Assembly (NCBI RefSeq): GCF_947498825.1
Contig: NZ_CANMLV010000003.1
Coordinates: forward strand, 124,001 to 188,000
Reading direction: 5' to 3'
DNA from: an uncultured Cedecea sp.
Lineage (GTDB): Bacteria; Pseudomonadota; Gammaproteobacteria; Enterobacterales; Enterobacteriaceae
DNA: 64,000 nt
A model generated the notes under the pieces. That model was given only the letters and a program-made list of their open reading frames with translations. It had not been told where the DNA came from and searched no databases. Numbering within the stretch: the first letter of the stretch is position 1; every line of letters begins with the position of its first letter. Position numbers and translations under genes: made by a program. Positions 44,244 to 53,913 of this stretch are shown one piece after another.

Positions 44244-45524
44244 CTACATAAACCAATTTAACGGCACCATAACGATGTCCGGGAACAGAACCAGCAGGAA
44301 CAAGACGATAGTTTCTGCCAGAATAAAGGGCAGTACACCGACAATCAGTTTTTCGATTGATATCTTTCCGATACTACTGACGACGTTTAATATCGCGCCT
44401 ACCGGAGGGGTTAATAATCCGATAGAAACACACATGATAAACAGCACGCCAAAGTAAACCGGATCGATACCGGCGGTTTTTAAGATAGGGATCAGAATCG
44501 GTGTCAGAACCAGTACAGTAGGTGTCAGATCCATTGCGGTACTGATAATCATGATTAATACCATCAAGGTTATCAGCAACAAGGTCTTGTTGTGCATTAT
44601 CGGTTCTAAAATATCAATTAACTGACTTGGAATATTCGCTGCGGTAATCAGCCAGGCAGACAGGGACGCTGCGCACACCAAAAACATCACGATAGAGGTG
44701 GTTTTAGCTGAGTTAAGCATTAACTGGAACAGATCTTTAATTTTAATCTTTTTATAGACGAACATCCCGACCAGCAGGGAATACACTGCGGCAACCACGG
44801 CAGCTTCGGTGGGTGAAAACACGCCGAATCTTAAACCGCCAATGATAATAACCGGTAAAATCAGTGCCCAGACGCCTTCGGCAATAATCTTAAAACGATC
44901 TTTCATGGGTACACGTGGTGAAGTCGAGACATTTTCTGATTTAACACCAAAAAATCTCCATGCCAGAATCAATGACAGCGCCATCAGCATACCGGGAACA
45001 ATACCTGCCATAAACAGCTTGGTAATGGAAACCTGACCACTTACACCGTAGAGAATCATAGGAATAGAAGGTGGCAGAATGGTTGCGATGATACCGCTGG
45101 AACCAATCAACCCACCCGCACGATAAGGGTTATAACCTGCTTCGCGCATCAGGGGGAGTAGCATTGCGGTTAAGGCTGCGGTATCGGCAACAGCGGATCC
45201 AGACAAGGCACCCAGTACCACGCCGGTAATAATGACAACGTAGCCTAAACCACCTTTAATATGACCGACACAAACCTGCGCAATATTAATGATTTTTTGC
45301 GTTATACCACCGTGATTCATCAGTTCACCGGCGAGCATAAAGAAAGGTACGGCCAGCAGTGGGAAGCTGTTTGCGCCATCCCACATATTTTGAATAACAA
45401 TTTCAGGATCGGTAAAGCCTAACCAGAACATTAACGAAATACCGCTTACCATCAAGGCGAAGGCAATCGGAATACCGAGCATGATGCAGGTTAAAAGGAT
45501 CCCTACGAAAATTAATAGTGTCAT
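44244..45524 (-). CDS. TRAP transporter large permease (DctM type)
   Basis: A 426-residue inner-membrane protein with about 11-12 helices. Typical DctM patterns are present: AVPFFMLAGELMNHGGIT near residue 55, SGSAVADTAAL near 105, and PPSIPMILYGV near 150. It is the sodium-driven transport subunit of a TRAP system. It works with the small permease 25 bp upstream and the binding protein further up. Because of dgoKAD in the same operon, the cargo is probably galactonate or a related aldonate. Confidence 0.93.
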   Translation of the reverse strand: MTLLIFVGILLTCIMLGIPIAFALMVSGISLMFWLGFTDPEIVIQNMWDGANSFPLLAVPFFMLAGELMNHGGITQKIINIAQVCVGHIKGGLGYVVIITGVVLGALSGSAVADTAALTAMLLPLMREAGYNPYRAGGLIGSSGIIATILPPSIPMILYGVSGQVSITKLFMAGIVPGMLMALSLILAWRFFGVKSENVSTSPRVPMKDRFKIIAEGVWALILPVIIIGGLRFGVFSPTEAAVVAAVYSLLVGMFVYKKIKIKDLFQLMLNSAKTTSIVMFLVCAASLSAWLITAANIPSQLIDILEPIMHNKTLLLITLMVLIMIISTAMDLTPTVLVLTPILIPILKTAGIDPVYFGVLFIMCVSIGLLTPPVGAILNVVSSIGKISIEKLIVGVLPFILAETIVLFLLVLFPDIVMVPLNWFM

Positions 45525-45549
45525 ATGCTTATTCTCTTAATCTGCTGAA

Positions 45550-46107
45550 TTATTGATTTTGTCGGGAAGCACTTTTAATCACATCTTCTTCTAAATTTTC
45601 GTGCATCGATTGCTCAAGTTCACTATTGCGGACTTTACCGTTACAGAAACGAATTATATTGATGAGAGAATGCAGCATAAACATGAAACCAGAGACGTAA
45701 CTGACACCATAAACCAGTACCATACTGATCATCATGACAGGTGACAGGTTATATAATAAAATTTCATGCTGTAGATAGGTGCCATAAAGAATATAACCAC
45801 CACAGACAAAAACTAACGCTTGTCTTAAAAACCAGCATAATTTTTTACCATTCTTTGATAGCCGAACAATTAAAATATTAACGTTAATATGAGTATTTTC
45901 TTTTAGTGCAATTATTGCACCAATAAACGTAATCCAGACAAATAAGAAACGCGGCAGCTCTTCTGCTATATCAATTGAATCATTAAAGACAAAGCGTAAT
46001 AAAATATTGGCAGATAACAGCACGAACATTATCGACATGCAGGCAACAAGAATGTTATCCAGTAATTTATAAAAGAGGCGTTCGAGTATCTTTAGAAATC
46101 GTAGCAT
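45550..46107 (-). CDS. TRAP transporter small permease (DctQ type)
   Basis: A 185-residue protein with four membrane helices and the DctQ pattern EELPRFLFVWITFIGAIIALKENTHINV. The frame can be read back to 46143, but that start lies within an ERIC-like repeat. GGGAG lies 6 bases before ATG 46107 (another ATG is at 46110). The C-terminal tail is polar and acidic. The pair of ERIC-like elements separates it from dctP. Confidence 0.9.
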   Translation of the reverse strand: MLRFLKILERLFYKLLDNILVACMSIMFVLLSANILLRFVFNDSIDIAEELPRFLFVWITFIGAIIALKENTHINVNILIVRLSKNGKKLCWFLRQALVFVCGGYILYGTYLQHEILLYNLSPVMMISMVLVYGVSYVSGFMFMLHSLINIIRFCNGKVRNSELEQSMHENLEEDVIKSASRQNQ

Positions 46108-46131
46108 CATAGACTCCCTACATAAAACCTG

Positions 46132-46258
46132 TATACCCGTCATACTTCAAGTTGCTTGGGTGTTACCTGCGTCCAGCCCGCCGAATCACATAGTTTATCT
46201 ATGCTCATCGACGAGCTGAACTGGGTGCCTACAAGCAACTCGAATTATTTTGGGTATA
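46132..46258. repeat. ERIC-like 127-bp element, copy 2
   Basis: Starts TATACCCGTCATACTTCAAG and ends CGAATTATTTTGGGTATA. Exactly 127 bp. It lies between dctP and dctQ inside the operon and overlaps the upstream edge of the dctQ open frame. Its arms can fold as a long RNA hairpin in the transcript. Confidence 0.85.
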
Positions 46259-46306
46259 GTACATATATCTTTTATGGTTCAATCAACCAGGATGATATTG
46301 GCTGAA

Positions 46307-46433
46307 TATACCCGTCATACTTTAAGTTGCTTGGGTGTTGCCTGCGTCCAGCCCGCCGAATCACAGAGTTTATCTGTGCTCATCGACGGGCTGAACTGGG
46401 AGCCTACAAGCAACTCGAATTACTTTGGATATA
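46307..46433. repeat. ERIC-like 127-bp element, copy 3
   Basis: Starts TATACCCGTCATACTTTAAG and ends CGAATTACTTTGGATATA. Exactly 127 bp, same orientation as copy 2, with a 48-bp gap between them. Its core is nearly identical to that of copy 2. It ends 17 bp from the dctP stop. Confidence 0.85.
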
Positions 46434-46450
46434 ACGCCTTATTGCTGGTT

Positions 46451-47482
46451 TCAAGATTTCTGATCGGCGTTGGCGCGGGCTTTCTCTACTTCACCGTAGA
46501 AGTCAGCGACAAATTGCTCACCGATAACAGGAACATATTTATCAACCGCGGGTTTAACCGCAGCACGTAATTTTTCAACTTCTGCAGGGGGTAAGGTTTC
46601 CACGATAACGCCCGCATCAGTCAGCTGCTGTACTACATTTTTGTCTGCTGCGGTCATAACCTCGCGGTGGAACAGCTGGGCTTCTTTTGCAGCTTTATGT
46701 ACTGCTTCGCGATCTTCAGGCGTCATTTTGTCCATAAAGCGTTTGGAAACCATGATGATACTAGGCGTATATACATGATTAGTAATGGTGATATATTTTT
46801 GAACTTCCTGCATTTTATTGGCATACATATGGATCAACGGGTTTTCCTGACCGTCAATAACACCGGTTTCCAGTGCCGTGAAGACTTCTGAGAAATCCAT
46901 AGGTAATGCGTTGGCACCCATGCTTTTAAAGGTTTCCAGTGCAATAGGGTTCTGCATCACGCGCAGTTTCAGGCCTTTAAAATCATCAGCAGAATGAATC
47001 GGATGTTTATTGTTTGATACGTTACGGAATCCGGTTTCAACCCATACCAGTCCCTCCAGATTCAGTGGCTCTAACAGCTTGATGATACGTTCCCCCATGG
47101 GACCGCGGAAAACCGCATCAACCTCTTCCATATTGTTAAACACAAATGGAATATCGAAAGCCTGTAACTCTTTTACGCGACCCGAAATCGGTGCCAGTGA
47201 ACCATAGTACATTTCCTGAGTACCGGCTTGGGTTGCTCGCAGCATTTTCTCATCACCACCCAAGGTGCCGCCGGAGAAGACCTGGATTTTTACACGACCG
47301 TCGGTGTAATCGTTGACCAGACTGGCGAATTTTTCTACCGTTTGGGTTTGGGGATGTTCAGTGGGCATTGAGTGGCCAATTTTTCCTACCAGAGGTGCTG
47401 CCAGGGCACTGGTACTCAATATTAGTGTGGCCGCCATGCTGAGCATCAGCTTTTTACCATTTTTCAAAAATGTAGAATGCAT
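46451..47482 (-). CDS. TRAP transporter periplasmic binding protein (DctP type)
   Basis: A 343-residue secreted binding protein. The signal peptide ends STSALA-APLVG (about residue 28). The carboxylate-binding Arg is expected in LKLRVMQNPIALETFKSMGA, and DFSEVFTALETGVIDGQENP is a TRAP-family core motif. It captures the organic acid for the DctQM permease. Galactonate or a similar sugar acid is inferred from dgoD, dgoA and dgoK upstream. Two ERIC-like elements follow its stop and may protect its part of the mRNA. Confidence 0.93.
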   Translation of the reverse strand: MHSTFLKNGKKLMLSMAATLILSTSALAAPLVGKIGHSMPTEHPQTQTVEKFASLVNDYTDGRVKIQVFSGGTLGGDEKMLRATQAGTQEMYYGSLAPISGRVKELQAFDIPFVFNNMEEVDAVFRGPMGERIIKLLEPLNLEGLVWVETGFRNVSNNKHPIHSADDFKGLKLRVMQNPIALETFKSMGANALPMDFSEVFTALETGVIDGQENPLIHMYANKMQEVQKYITITNHVYTPSIIMVSKRFMDKMTPEDREAVHKAAKEAQLFHREVMTAADKNVVQQLTDAGVIVETLPPAEVEKLRAAVKPAVDKYVPVIGEQFVADFYGEVEKARANADQKS

Positions 47483-47554
47483 AGGGTATTCCTCATAGTC
47501 GGATAAAAAATAATTAAATCAATGAACTACTTTATGTTTCTGTTTTTGTACATC

Positions 47555-48703
47555 TTACCATTCCGCCACCGCGCCATCAGAACCACGCCATACCGGGTTA
47601 CGCCAGTCAGGCGCATTTTTACTTTTCTCAATCACTAACTCTTCATTGATCTCCACACCTAATCCTGGCTTGTTATTTGGATAGAAGTGGCCATCGCTCA
47701 TGGCGAAGTCTTCTTTATTAATCACGTAGTCCAGTAATTCAGCCCCTTTGTTGTAGTGAATACCCATGCTTTGCTCCTGAAGCACAGCATTGCGTGAAAT
47801 AAAATCAACATGCAGACAAGATGCCAGGGCGATTGGCCCCAGCGGGCAGTGAGGTGCGAGGCCAATATCATAAGATTCGGCCATCGCGGCAATTTTATAG
47901 CACTCGGTAATACCGCCTGCGTGTGACAGGTCAGGTTGTACTATGGCTAAACCACCGTCAGCAAAAACACGTTTAAATTCAAAGCGTGAATACATACGTT
48001 CACCGGCAGCAATTGGAATATGGGTCATATCTGCCAGTACACGATAGTATTCAGCCTGCTCTGCCAGAACCGGTTCTTCAATAAACAGTGGGCGATAAGG
48101 CTCAAGTTCTTTAATCAATACTTTTGCCATTGGCGCAGAAACGCGACCGTGGAAATCAAGACCAAATTCAATATCGTTGCCAAAGGCTTCACGAATTTCG
48201 GCAACGATAGCCACGGCGCTATCCACTTTCTTCGAGTTATCAATAAGCGCCATCTCTTCGCAACCATTTAACTTAAAGGTATCGAAGCCAATTTCACGCA
48301 GTTTATTGATGCTACTGATGACGTCGGACGGACGGTCTCCACCCACCCAACTATAGGCTTTAATACGATCCCGGACTAAACCGCCCAGTAACTGATAAAC
48401 CGGTACGCCTAATGCTTTTCCTTTAATATCCCAGAGTGCCTGATCGATACCGGAAATAGCGCTCATCAGAATCGGACCGCCGCGGTAAAAAGCGCCGCGG
48501 TAGAGCGTCTGCCATATATCATTAATTCGCGCAGGATCCTGGCCAATAATATAGTGGCTTAACTCATGGACTGCGGTTTCAACGGTTCTGGCTTTGCCTT
48601 CAATAACGGGCTCGCCCCAACCGACAATACCCTCATCGGTTTCAATTTTTAAAAACATCCAGCGTGGCGGCAAACGATAAGTCGTTATCTTGGTAATTTT
48701 CAT
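47555..48703 (-). CDS. dgoD: D-galactonate dehydratase DgoD
   Basis: A 382-residue enolase-superfamily dehydratase, same length and near-identical pattern to E. coli DgoD. It turns D-galactonate into 2-keto-3-deoxygalactonate. The Mg2+ ligands and catalytic bases lie in [28 protein letters not shown], and APHCPLGP. Its ATG overlaps the dgoA stop by 4 bp. Together with dgoK and dgoA it forms the full DeLey-Doudoroff branch. Confidence 0.96.
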   Translation of the reverse strand: MKITKITTYRLPPRWMFLKIETDEGIVGWGEPVIEGKARTVETAVHELSHYIIGQDPARINDIWQTLYRGAFYRGGPILMSAISGIDQALWDIKGKALGVPVYQLLGGLVRDRIKAYSWVGGDRPSDVISSINKLREIGFDTFKLNGCEEMALIDNSKKVDSAVAIVAEIREAFGNDIEFGLDFHGRVSAPMAKVLIKELEPYRPLFIEEPVLAEQAEYYRVLADMTHIPIAAGERMYSRFEFKRVFADGGLAIVQPDLSHAGGITECYKIAAMAESYDIGLAPHCPLGPIALASCLHVDFISRNAVLQEQSMGIHYNKGAELLDYVINKEDFAMSDGHFYPNNKPGLGVEINEELVIEKSKNAPDWRNPVWRGSDGAVAEW

Positions 48704-49317
48704 TTTTGTGTATCTCGATAGGCTTTGATAAAGGCTTCAGCTTGTTGTTGCGTTTTCTCTGGGCTCTGTCCGGCACGATAGAGGTCTCCACCTAAACCTG
48801 CACCGATGCATCCGGCAGCGATATATTGATGCAGGTTATCAGGCGTAATTCCGCCGACAGCGAATACTGGAACGTCTTTCGGAAGAACGGCTTTTAATCC
48901 CCGCACGTAGTCAGGGCCGAAACAGTGAGAAGGAAACAGTTTTAAATTTTGTGCCCCGGCCGCAATTGCACTGAAGGCTTCGGTTGCGGTAGCAAATCCG
49001 GGACAAACCACCATGCCGTAACTGACCGCTCGTTTGATGACTTCAGGATTAATATTTGGCGTGACAATAAGCTGGCAGCCTAGCTCAGCTAACGTGTCGA
49101 CTTGGCTTAATTCCAGCACCGTCCCTGCACCAATTAATGCTTTACTGGAGTAATGCTGCACCGCGTCGCGAATACTGATTTGCCAGTCAGGTGAATTCAG
49201 TGGAATTTCGATTGCCTCAAAACCAGCTTCAATTAACAAAGGCAGATGCTGATGTATTTCTGTTGGTTTGATGCCGCGTAAAATGGCAATTAATGGCAGA
49301 CGCTGGCTCCAGCTCAT
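48700..49317 (-). CDS. dgoA: 2-dehydro-3-deoxy-6-phosphogalactonate aldolase DgoA
   Basis: A 205-residue class I KDPG/KDPGal aldolase making pyruvate and glyceraldehyde 3-phosphate. The Schiff-base lysine is Lys126 in AQNLKLFPS, the general base Glu lies in [11 protein letters not shown], and the phosphate loop is [10 protein letters not shown]. Very close to E. coli DgoA. Its ATG directly follows the dgoK stop (TAAATG) with AGGAGG inside the end of dgoK. Confidence 0.96.
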   Translation of the reverse strand: MSWSQRLPLIAILRGIKPTEIHQHLPLLIEAGFEAIEIPLNSPDWQISIRDAVQHYSSKALIGAGTVLELSQVDTLAELGCQLIVTPNINPEVIKRAVSYGMVVCPGFATATEAFSAIAAGAQNLKLFPSHCFGPDYVRGLKAVLPKDVPVFAVGGITPDNLHQYIAAGCIGAGLGGDLYRAGQSPEKTQQQAEAFIKAYRDTQK

Positions 49318-50340
49318 TTACATTCCTCCTACACGGATAGATTGATTTAATTGCGACATTTGGCGGGCAATCGTTATTGCCCCGATACCGGAAAGAGGCT
49401 GACTCTCTTCTTCATCCTGGGAAATCACCTGGCCCTGAAAGAAATCGTCATGTTGAATAAGCAGTGCTAATGACTGGCGAAGGATCTTTTTACCGCAGAT
49501 CACGACATTGACATTCGGGCTGATATTGAGCGCCTGGCTATTTTTAATCGTCAAAATATCGGAGTAGAGCACAGCGCCAAGCAGATAATTAGCCACCTGG
49601 TTTTCTGAGGATTGGCTAAACATCGACAGAATGCGTACTAAGAAACAGCTACGTGCAAGACCGACGTTTTTACAGGACTCTGCCCCACGGAGTAAGTATT
49701 CTTCATCAAGCTGATGGGCAAATTGATTACCTAATGATTGCGTTAAAATCGTGTTATTCGTCAGTACAGCCAGTAATTCTCCTGCCATCGTACTGGCGCA
49801 GCCCATTACTTGTTGGTTTTCGTTAACGACAATAAATTTACTGTGTGTACCCGGCAGGATAATCAAGGTCTCTTGCTTAAGCTTGAAGTAGTGCATAGCA
49901 CCGATAACTTCTGTTTCTTCTCCACGCATCATATCCATGGCATCGCAATTACTGATATCAATGTGCGAAACCAGGTTTTTGACGCCAGGAATAAACCAGA
50001 TAGGGAAGGGGCATATTTCAGGAATGATTTTTTGCACCATTCCCTTCGCTAAATCACCTGAATCAACCGGCGTGGCTAAATGCGGTATTTCACATAAGCC
50101 AAAATTAGAGGTGATCATTCCGGAAGCAATGATAAAAACTGAGTTATCAAGTGTAATGCCTGCCTGTGATAACGCCTGATCAAGCACATTTTTAACACCA
50201 CGTATTAATGTCTCAGTACTGCCTGTCAATGCCGTGTCTCTGACACCAATCGCTTCTGACGCTTGGGCAATAACCACATCATTTTGCCATACACGGGCTC
50301 TGGTATTGGTGGTGCCAGAATCAATGGTCACAATAGACAT
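49318..50340 (-). CDS. dgoK: 2-keto-3-deoxygalactonate kinase DgoK
   Basis: A 340-residue kinase phosphorylating KDGal at O6. The N-terminal phosphate loop is IDSGTTNTRARVW, and ILPGTHSKFIVV plus the later GKKILRQSLALL fit the DgoK family. It is longer than the E. coli protein (292 as I recall). First gene of the catabolic operon, immediately upstream of dgoA with no gap. The promoter region upstream holds IclR-type palindromes and a possible CRP site. Confidence 0.92.
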   Translation of the reverse strand: MSIVTIDSGTTNTRARVWQNDVVIAQASEAIGVRDTALTGSTETLIRGVKNVLDQALSQAGITLDNSVFIIASGMITSNFGLCEIPHLATPVDSGDLAKGMVQKIIPEICPFPIWFIPGVKNLVSHIDISNCDAMDMMRGEETEVIGAMHYFKLKQETLIILPGTHSKFIVVNENQQVMGCASTMAGELLAVLTNNTILTQSLGNQFAHQLDEEYLLRGAESCKNVGLARSCFLVRILSMFSQSSENQVANYLLGAVLYSDILTIKNSQALNISPNVNVVICGKKILRQSLALLIQHDDFFQGQVISQDEEESQPLSGIGAITIARQMSQLNQSIRVGGM

Positions 50341-50406
50341 ACAACTTCCTTACATGTGGATACGGGCTTAAACCTGAAAAAATGAGCTTTTACTCACGCT
50401 ATAAAT

Positions 50407-50462
50407 CGGAATGACATTCCATAATCAATATATAGAATTTGAAAACGAACCATAGTTCCATA
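50407..50462. promoter_or_regulatory. Candidate IclR-family operators
   Basis: CGGAATGACATTCCATA at 50407-50423 contains the palindrome GGAAT-GAC-ATTCC. CGAACCATAGTTCCATA at 50446-50462 is a related copy 39 bp away. A third partial copy, GGTACGATATTCCA, is at 50620-50633 by the iclR -10 TATAAT (50614-50619). They suit shared control of dgoK and the IclR gene. Confidence 0.55.
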
Positions 50463-50471
50463 ATTTGTTAT

Positions 50472-50487
50472 TGTGATGTTAATCAAA
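50472..50487. promoter_or_regulatory. Possible CRP site
   Basis: TGTGATGTTAATCAAA fits TGTGA-N6-TCACA with one mismatch in the right half. A CRP site is expected for a sugar-acid catabolic operon. Confidence 0.4.
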
Positions 50488-50653
50488 ATAATTTTTACGG
50501 TTTCAATATAATTCCTTTATTATCAACATGTTAAAATTTGTCATTGTAATGACAGGATATTTTAGGTGTCAGAAAGCGGAAAAACGCGCTATCACGCTGA
50601 ATATCTTGAATGCTATAATGGTACGATATTCCATTTTTCAAGGTGTTTGCGAG

Positions 50654-51430
50654 ATGCAAGATAAAGAGAACTCATCCAATATAGATAAAACGCTGACCAT
50701 CCTTGAAGCGATCAGTGATTCGCAAAAAGGTATTTCTCTGGCTGAGCTGGCAAAACTGACAAAAATACCGAAGACCACCACCTTCCGTATTCTTGAAGCT
50801 TTGAAGAATCGTGAGTACGTTACCTACGAAGAGATGAGCGAGCGTTATTTGCTGGACATAAAGGCGCTTGAACTGGGCATTAAGGGGTTACTGAACATTA
50901 ATCTTGTCGATGTCTCTATTCCCTACTTGAAAAATCTCTCCGGGGTAACAAACGAAACCTGTTTCCTGGGGGTGTACAACCACGGGTATGTTATCTATCT
51001 GTATAAAAGTGAAGGAAATATGTCGATTCAGACGAATGCACGTCTGGGGAGTCGTATGCCTGCTTATTGTACGGGGATTGGGAAAGCATTATTGGCACAT
51101 CAGCCACTTGACGAAATTGACAGAGTATTAAGCCAGCCGCTAGAAAAAATAACTGAGAACTCGATTGTTGACCGAATTGAACTCTATAACACGCTGGCTA
51201 AAATTCGTGTTGATGGCTATTCATTTGATAATGAAGAGAACGAAGAGGGGCTGACCTGTGTGGCGCGTCCGGTTTTCAATTATACCGGAAAAATTGTCGG
51301 TGCAATCAGTGTGGCAGGGCCAACCTATCGGATGAAAAATAAGTTAGAGATGGTTATCGCGAATTTGCAAAGTATCTGTACCACTATCTCTCGACAAATG
51401 GGCTATATCGATCAGAATAAAAAATACTGA
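50654..51430 (+). CDS. IclR-family transcription regulator of the dgo-TRAP operon
   Basis: A 258-residue IclR-family protein. The winged helix is ISLAELAKLTKIPKTTTFRILEALKNREYV (about 25-55), and the GAF-like effector domain (about 85-250) includes AYCTGIGKALLAHQP. The frame opens at 50528, but ATG 50654 gives the normal length. Divergent from dgoK over about 310 bp. In E. coli the dgo genes are controlled by a GntR protein (DgoR), so control here is different. A terminator follows. Confidence 0.9.
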   Translation: MQDKENSSNIDKTLTILEAISDSQKGISLAELAKLTKIPKTTTFRILEALKNREYVTYEEMSERYLLDIKALELGIKGLLNINLVDVSIPYLKNLSGVTNETCFLGVYNHGYVIYLYKSEGNMSIQTNARLGSRMPAYCTGIGKALLAHQPLDEIDRVLSQPLEKITENSIVDRIELYNTLAKIRVDGYSFDNEENEEGLTCVARPVFNYTGKIVGAISVAGPTYRMKNKLEMVIANLQSICTTISRQMGYIDQNKKY

Positions 51431-51473
51431 CAGCGTGTAAGCCACAGTTGTCTTGTCAGAAAATATTGCTGAT

Positions 51474-51516
51474 AAAAAACCAGGTGCTGAAGATGGTTTA
51501 TACACCTGGTTTTTTA
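51474..51516. terminator. Bidirectional terminator between iclR and ecpE
   Basis: AAAACCAGGTG (51476-51486) pairs with CACCTGGTTTT (51503-51513), T-run to 51515 on the plus strand and A-run before 51480 giving T on the minus strand. It ends both iclR and the convergent ecp operon. Confidence 0.88.
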
Positions 51517-51575
51517 TAACCAATTGAAATTATAAATTTTTATGTTGCGCAGTTATTCAACATCATGATGCCGCT

Positions 51576-52280
51576 TTATTCTGCATCCTTAAATTTATCC
51601 TGAGGCAGCGGGCAGGAGTCAGAGATCTTGATAAATTTATTGTTATAAACAATAAAGTGATTCCCTTTCTCACGTAACGCAGGAACGCGCACCGTTTTTC
51701 CGGGTTTAACGTAATAGGCATCACCTTCCTCTTCAGTCGTCTGACAACCGGGTTTAATCAGCAGTTTAAACCACGTATTACCGGTATTTGCTACCGTTCC
51801 ACTGGCGGCATCATAGTGCCACTTAAAATTCACTTCTCGTGGACGAACAACCATAATGCTATCAACCGTTATAATCGGCTCAAGGCTTATTTTCCCGTTA
51901 TTATTCGTTATTTCTCCATGCTGAGTGGGGATTTCACGGAATGTTACCCGGTAGTAACGTTCTTTATTATCCTTAGGGCCGTGATAATAAAATTTATAAT
52001 ATTCACTTTGTCCGGCCTGGAGAACTAACTGGCGAGGGGCAAAAAGTAACTCGCCATCTGCAGGTCTGGTACTGACTTCTTGCTGACTCGGGCTGTCAAT
52101 ACCGATAATTGATACCTGATAGAGGCGGGCTGATTTATTGTTATTCACAATGCGCTTGGCGACAAACTCCTGGTCTGATGGCAGCGAGAATGTAAGATCC
52201 CCGATATAAATTGCCTGGACTGCTACAGGCAGACAAAGCGCTATCAGACATAGTCCATTAGTGAGTAGTTTAGTTAACAT
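51576..52280 (-). CDS. ecpE: Fimbrial chaperone EcpE
   Basis: A 234-residue periplasmic chaperone of the E. coli common pilus (E. coli 236). The signal peptide ends AVQA-IYIG. The body has two Ig-like domains; [23 protein letters not shown] and [20 protein letters not shown] match E. coli EcpE strongly. It helps fold and deliver EcpD and/or pilin. Its start overlaps ecpD by 11 bp. Last gene of the operon, followed by a terminator. Confidence 0.95.
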   Translation of the reverse strand: MLTKLLTNGLCLIALCLPVAVQAIYIGDLTFSLPSDQEFVAKRIVNNNKSARLYQVSIIGIDSPSQQEVSTRPADGELLFAPRQLVLQAGQSEYYKFYYHGPKDNKERYYRVTFREIPTQHGEITNNNGKISLEPIITVDSIMVVRPREVNFKWHYDAASGTVANTGNTWFKLLIKPGCQTTEEEGDAYYVKPGKTVRVPALREKGNHFIVYNNKFIKISDSCPLPQDKFKDAE

Positions 52281-53913
52281 TACGCCACGTTGCCTTTACA
52301 TGAATTTCGCCAGATGCACTCACTTCACCGTACCAGTTATTGTCATTAACTGTACGTAATGAACGCGCATTATTCATTAAAACAGAGAACATTAAGTTAG
52401 TTTTTTCCATGGTCCCGATATCACCTGAAGCATCATTCCATGGCGTACTGCTCCAGAGTGCATTGGTCATATCATGCCACTGGTCATCACAACTGGTGTC
52501 ATAAGTTTGTTTCGCACCGTTTCGCGTTGTAAAAGTCAGTTGTGCCGGGAAGGGGACCTGAGTTTCATTGTCTGATGAACTAAAAATACAGTAACTCTGC
52601 CCATTGATAACCCGGGAAGGGCCTTTCACTTTAACCAGAACCTCATCAGCGGCGGTTTTTCCACTGGTCGTCACGATATAACCGAAATCGAGTGAGGGTT
52701 CACTTTTTCCGACATCGCCTGTGCGGGTTGGTTTGGTGGTGTATTCATCGGAAATAATACTGACACCAAAATCACGAGGTTTTATTATCAGTGAGTTTGA
52801 TGTTGAGAACTCATACCAGCCAGATTCTGGAGAGGTTGTATTTCTGAATCTGAAGTTAAAAAGATCCCGTGTATTGATATCACTTATCCCCTGAGCAACC
52901 ATCTGTCTAAAGAAATTACTCGAGAAGAATATGTAAATAGAGTTTGCACTTTTCATCTGGTTAAAAGTGTAATAATAAGTTGTTCCACTGACGCGTTGCC
53001 AGCTATTACCGTCAAGGCTGAACTGCATATCTTGGTTATTAATTGCTGACGCTAAAGCTTCGTTAGTAATGGAAGGAAAAATACGAATGGAAGTATTTGA
53101 TATTCCATTATTCTGCAAAGTATAGTTAACCATTTTACAGCTAATGCCATTACGGTTACCGATGGTTTGCATTCTACAATCGCTATTACCTTCACCTAAC
53201 GTCGGTATACCATCTGTATTAATAAATACTTCTGTTAACGCATTGGAGTTCACCAGGCGCAAATGAGCCGCTTTAACATGCGTCAGATTACGGGCATACC
53301 AGGTTCCTGATGCTTGATCTATGCAACGTTCGCCTTTCGTTGCATCATATCGAGCAGTGGTATAGCAGCTGTTCATCTCGAACTTCATACTTGATCCGAC
53401 CGGCATCTGTTGCAGGGCCTGATAAAACATATCCGACATCATGCCATGGAGCCATTTTGCACCACCAGGAGTCACGGTTACGCCATAAAATCCCTTGGCA
53501 TCTGTTGTCTGGGGAGGCAGCAAACTTGTAGCCATATCGCAGCCGGAATACCAGTTGATACATCTTAAACCGGTCAGAGGATGAGTGATACTGGTGTTTT
53601 CGAGCCACATATCAAGCATTCGACCGGAAGGTGCCCCAGTATTATAACCATTATCAATATAGCCTAAACTTTGCTGGTAGATAGTACCTGAACCGTTATA
53701 TTTCAGACCAGTCCATCTGTTTGAACCGGTTATTCGTGGATCCAATCCACCACCAGGGGTGACGAAATAGTTATCATCGGAGTTGTTTTCGATAAATACA
53801 AACTCTCTGGAAGCTGCATCAGGACGTTGTGTTTTGCTCACGGCGGCCAAGCCTGCGTGTTGCCACAATAAAAGAGCCAGACAGCCTGCTGTTCTTACAA
53901 GATTAGCTTTCAT
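52270..53913 (-). CDS. ecpD: Pilus tip adhesin EcpD
   Basis: A 547-residue secreted tip protein, exactly the E. coli length. The signal peptide ends QHAGLAA. It is rich in Cys (for example [10 protein letters not shown] and [14 protein letters not shown]), consistent with disulfide-stabilised adhesin domains. It polymerises with EcpA and binds host receptors in E. coli. The frame extends to 53943, but ATG 53913 has AAGGAA upstream; this gives an 11-bp overlap with ecpC. Confidence 0.94.
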   Translation of the reverse strand: MKANLVRTAGCLALLLWQHAGLAAVSKTQRPDAASREFVFIENNSDDNYFVTPGGGLDPRITGSNRWTGLKYNGSGTIYQQSLGYIDNGYNTGAPSGRMLDMWLENTSITHPLTGLRCINWYSGCDMATSLLPPQTTDAKGFYGVTVTPGGAKWLHGMMSDMFYQALQQMPVGSSMKFEMNSCYTTARYDATKGERCIDQASGTWYARNLTHVKAAHLRLVNSNALTEVFINTDGIPTLGEGNSDCRMQTIGNRNGISCKMVNYTLQNNGISNTSIRIFPSITNEALASAINNQDMQFSLDGNSWQRVSGTTYYYTFNQMKSANSIYIFFSSNFFRQMVAQGISDINTRDLFNFRFRNTTSPESGWYEFSTSNSLIIKPRDFGVSIISDEYTTKPTRTGDVGKSEPSLDFGYIVTTSGKTAADEVLVKVKGPSRVINGQSYCIFSSSDNETQVPFPAQLTFTTRNGAKQTYDTSCDDQWHDMTNALWSSTPWNDASGDIGTMEKTNLMFSVLMNNARSLRTVNDNNWYGEVSASGEIHVKATWRNVN

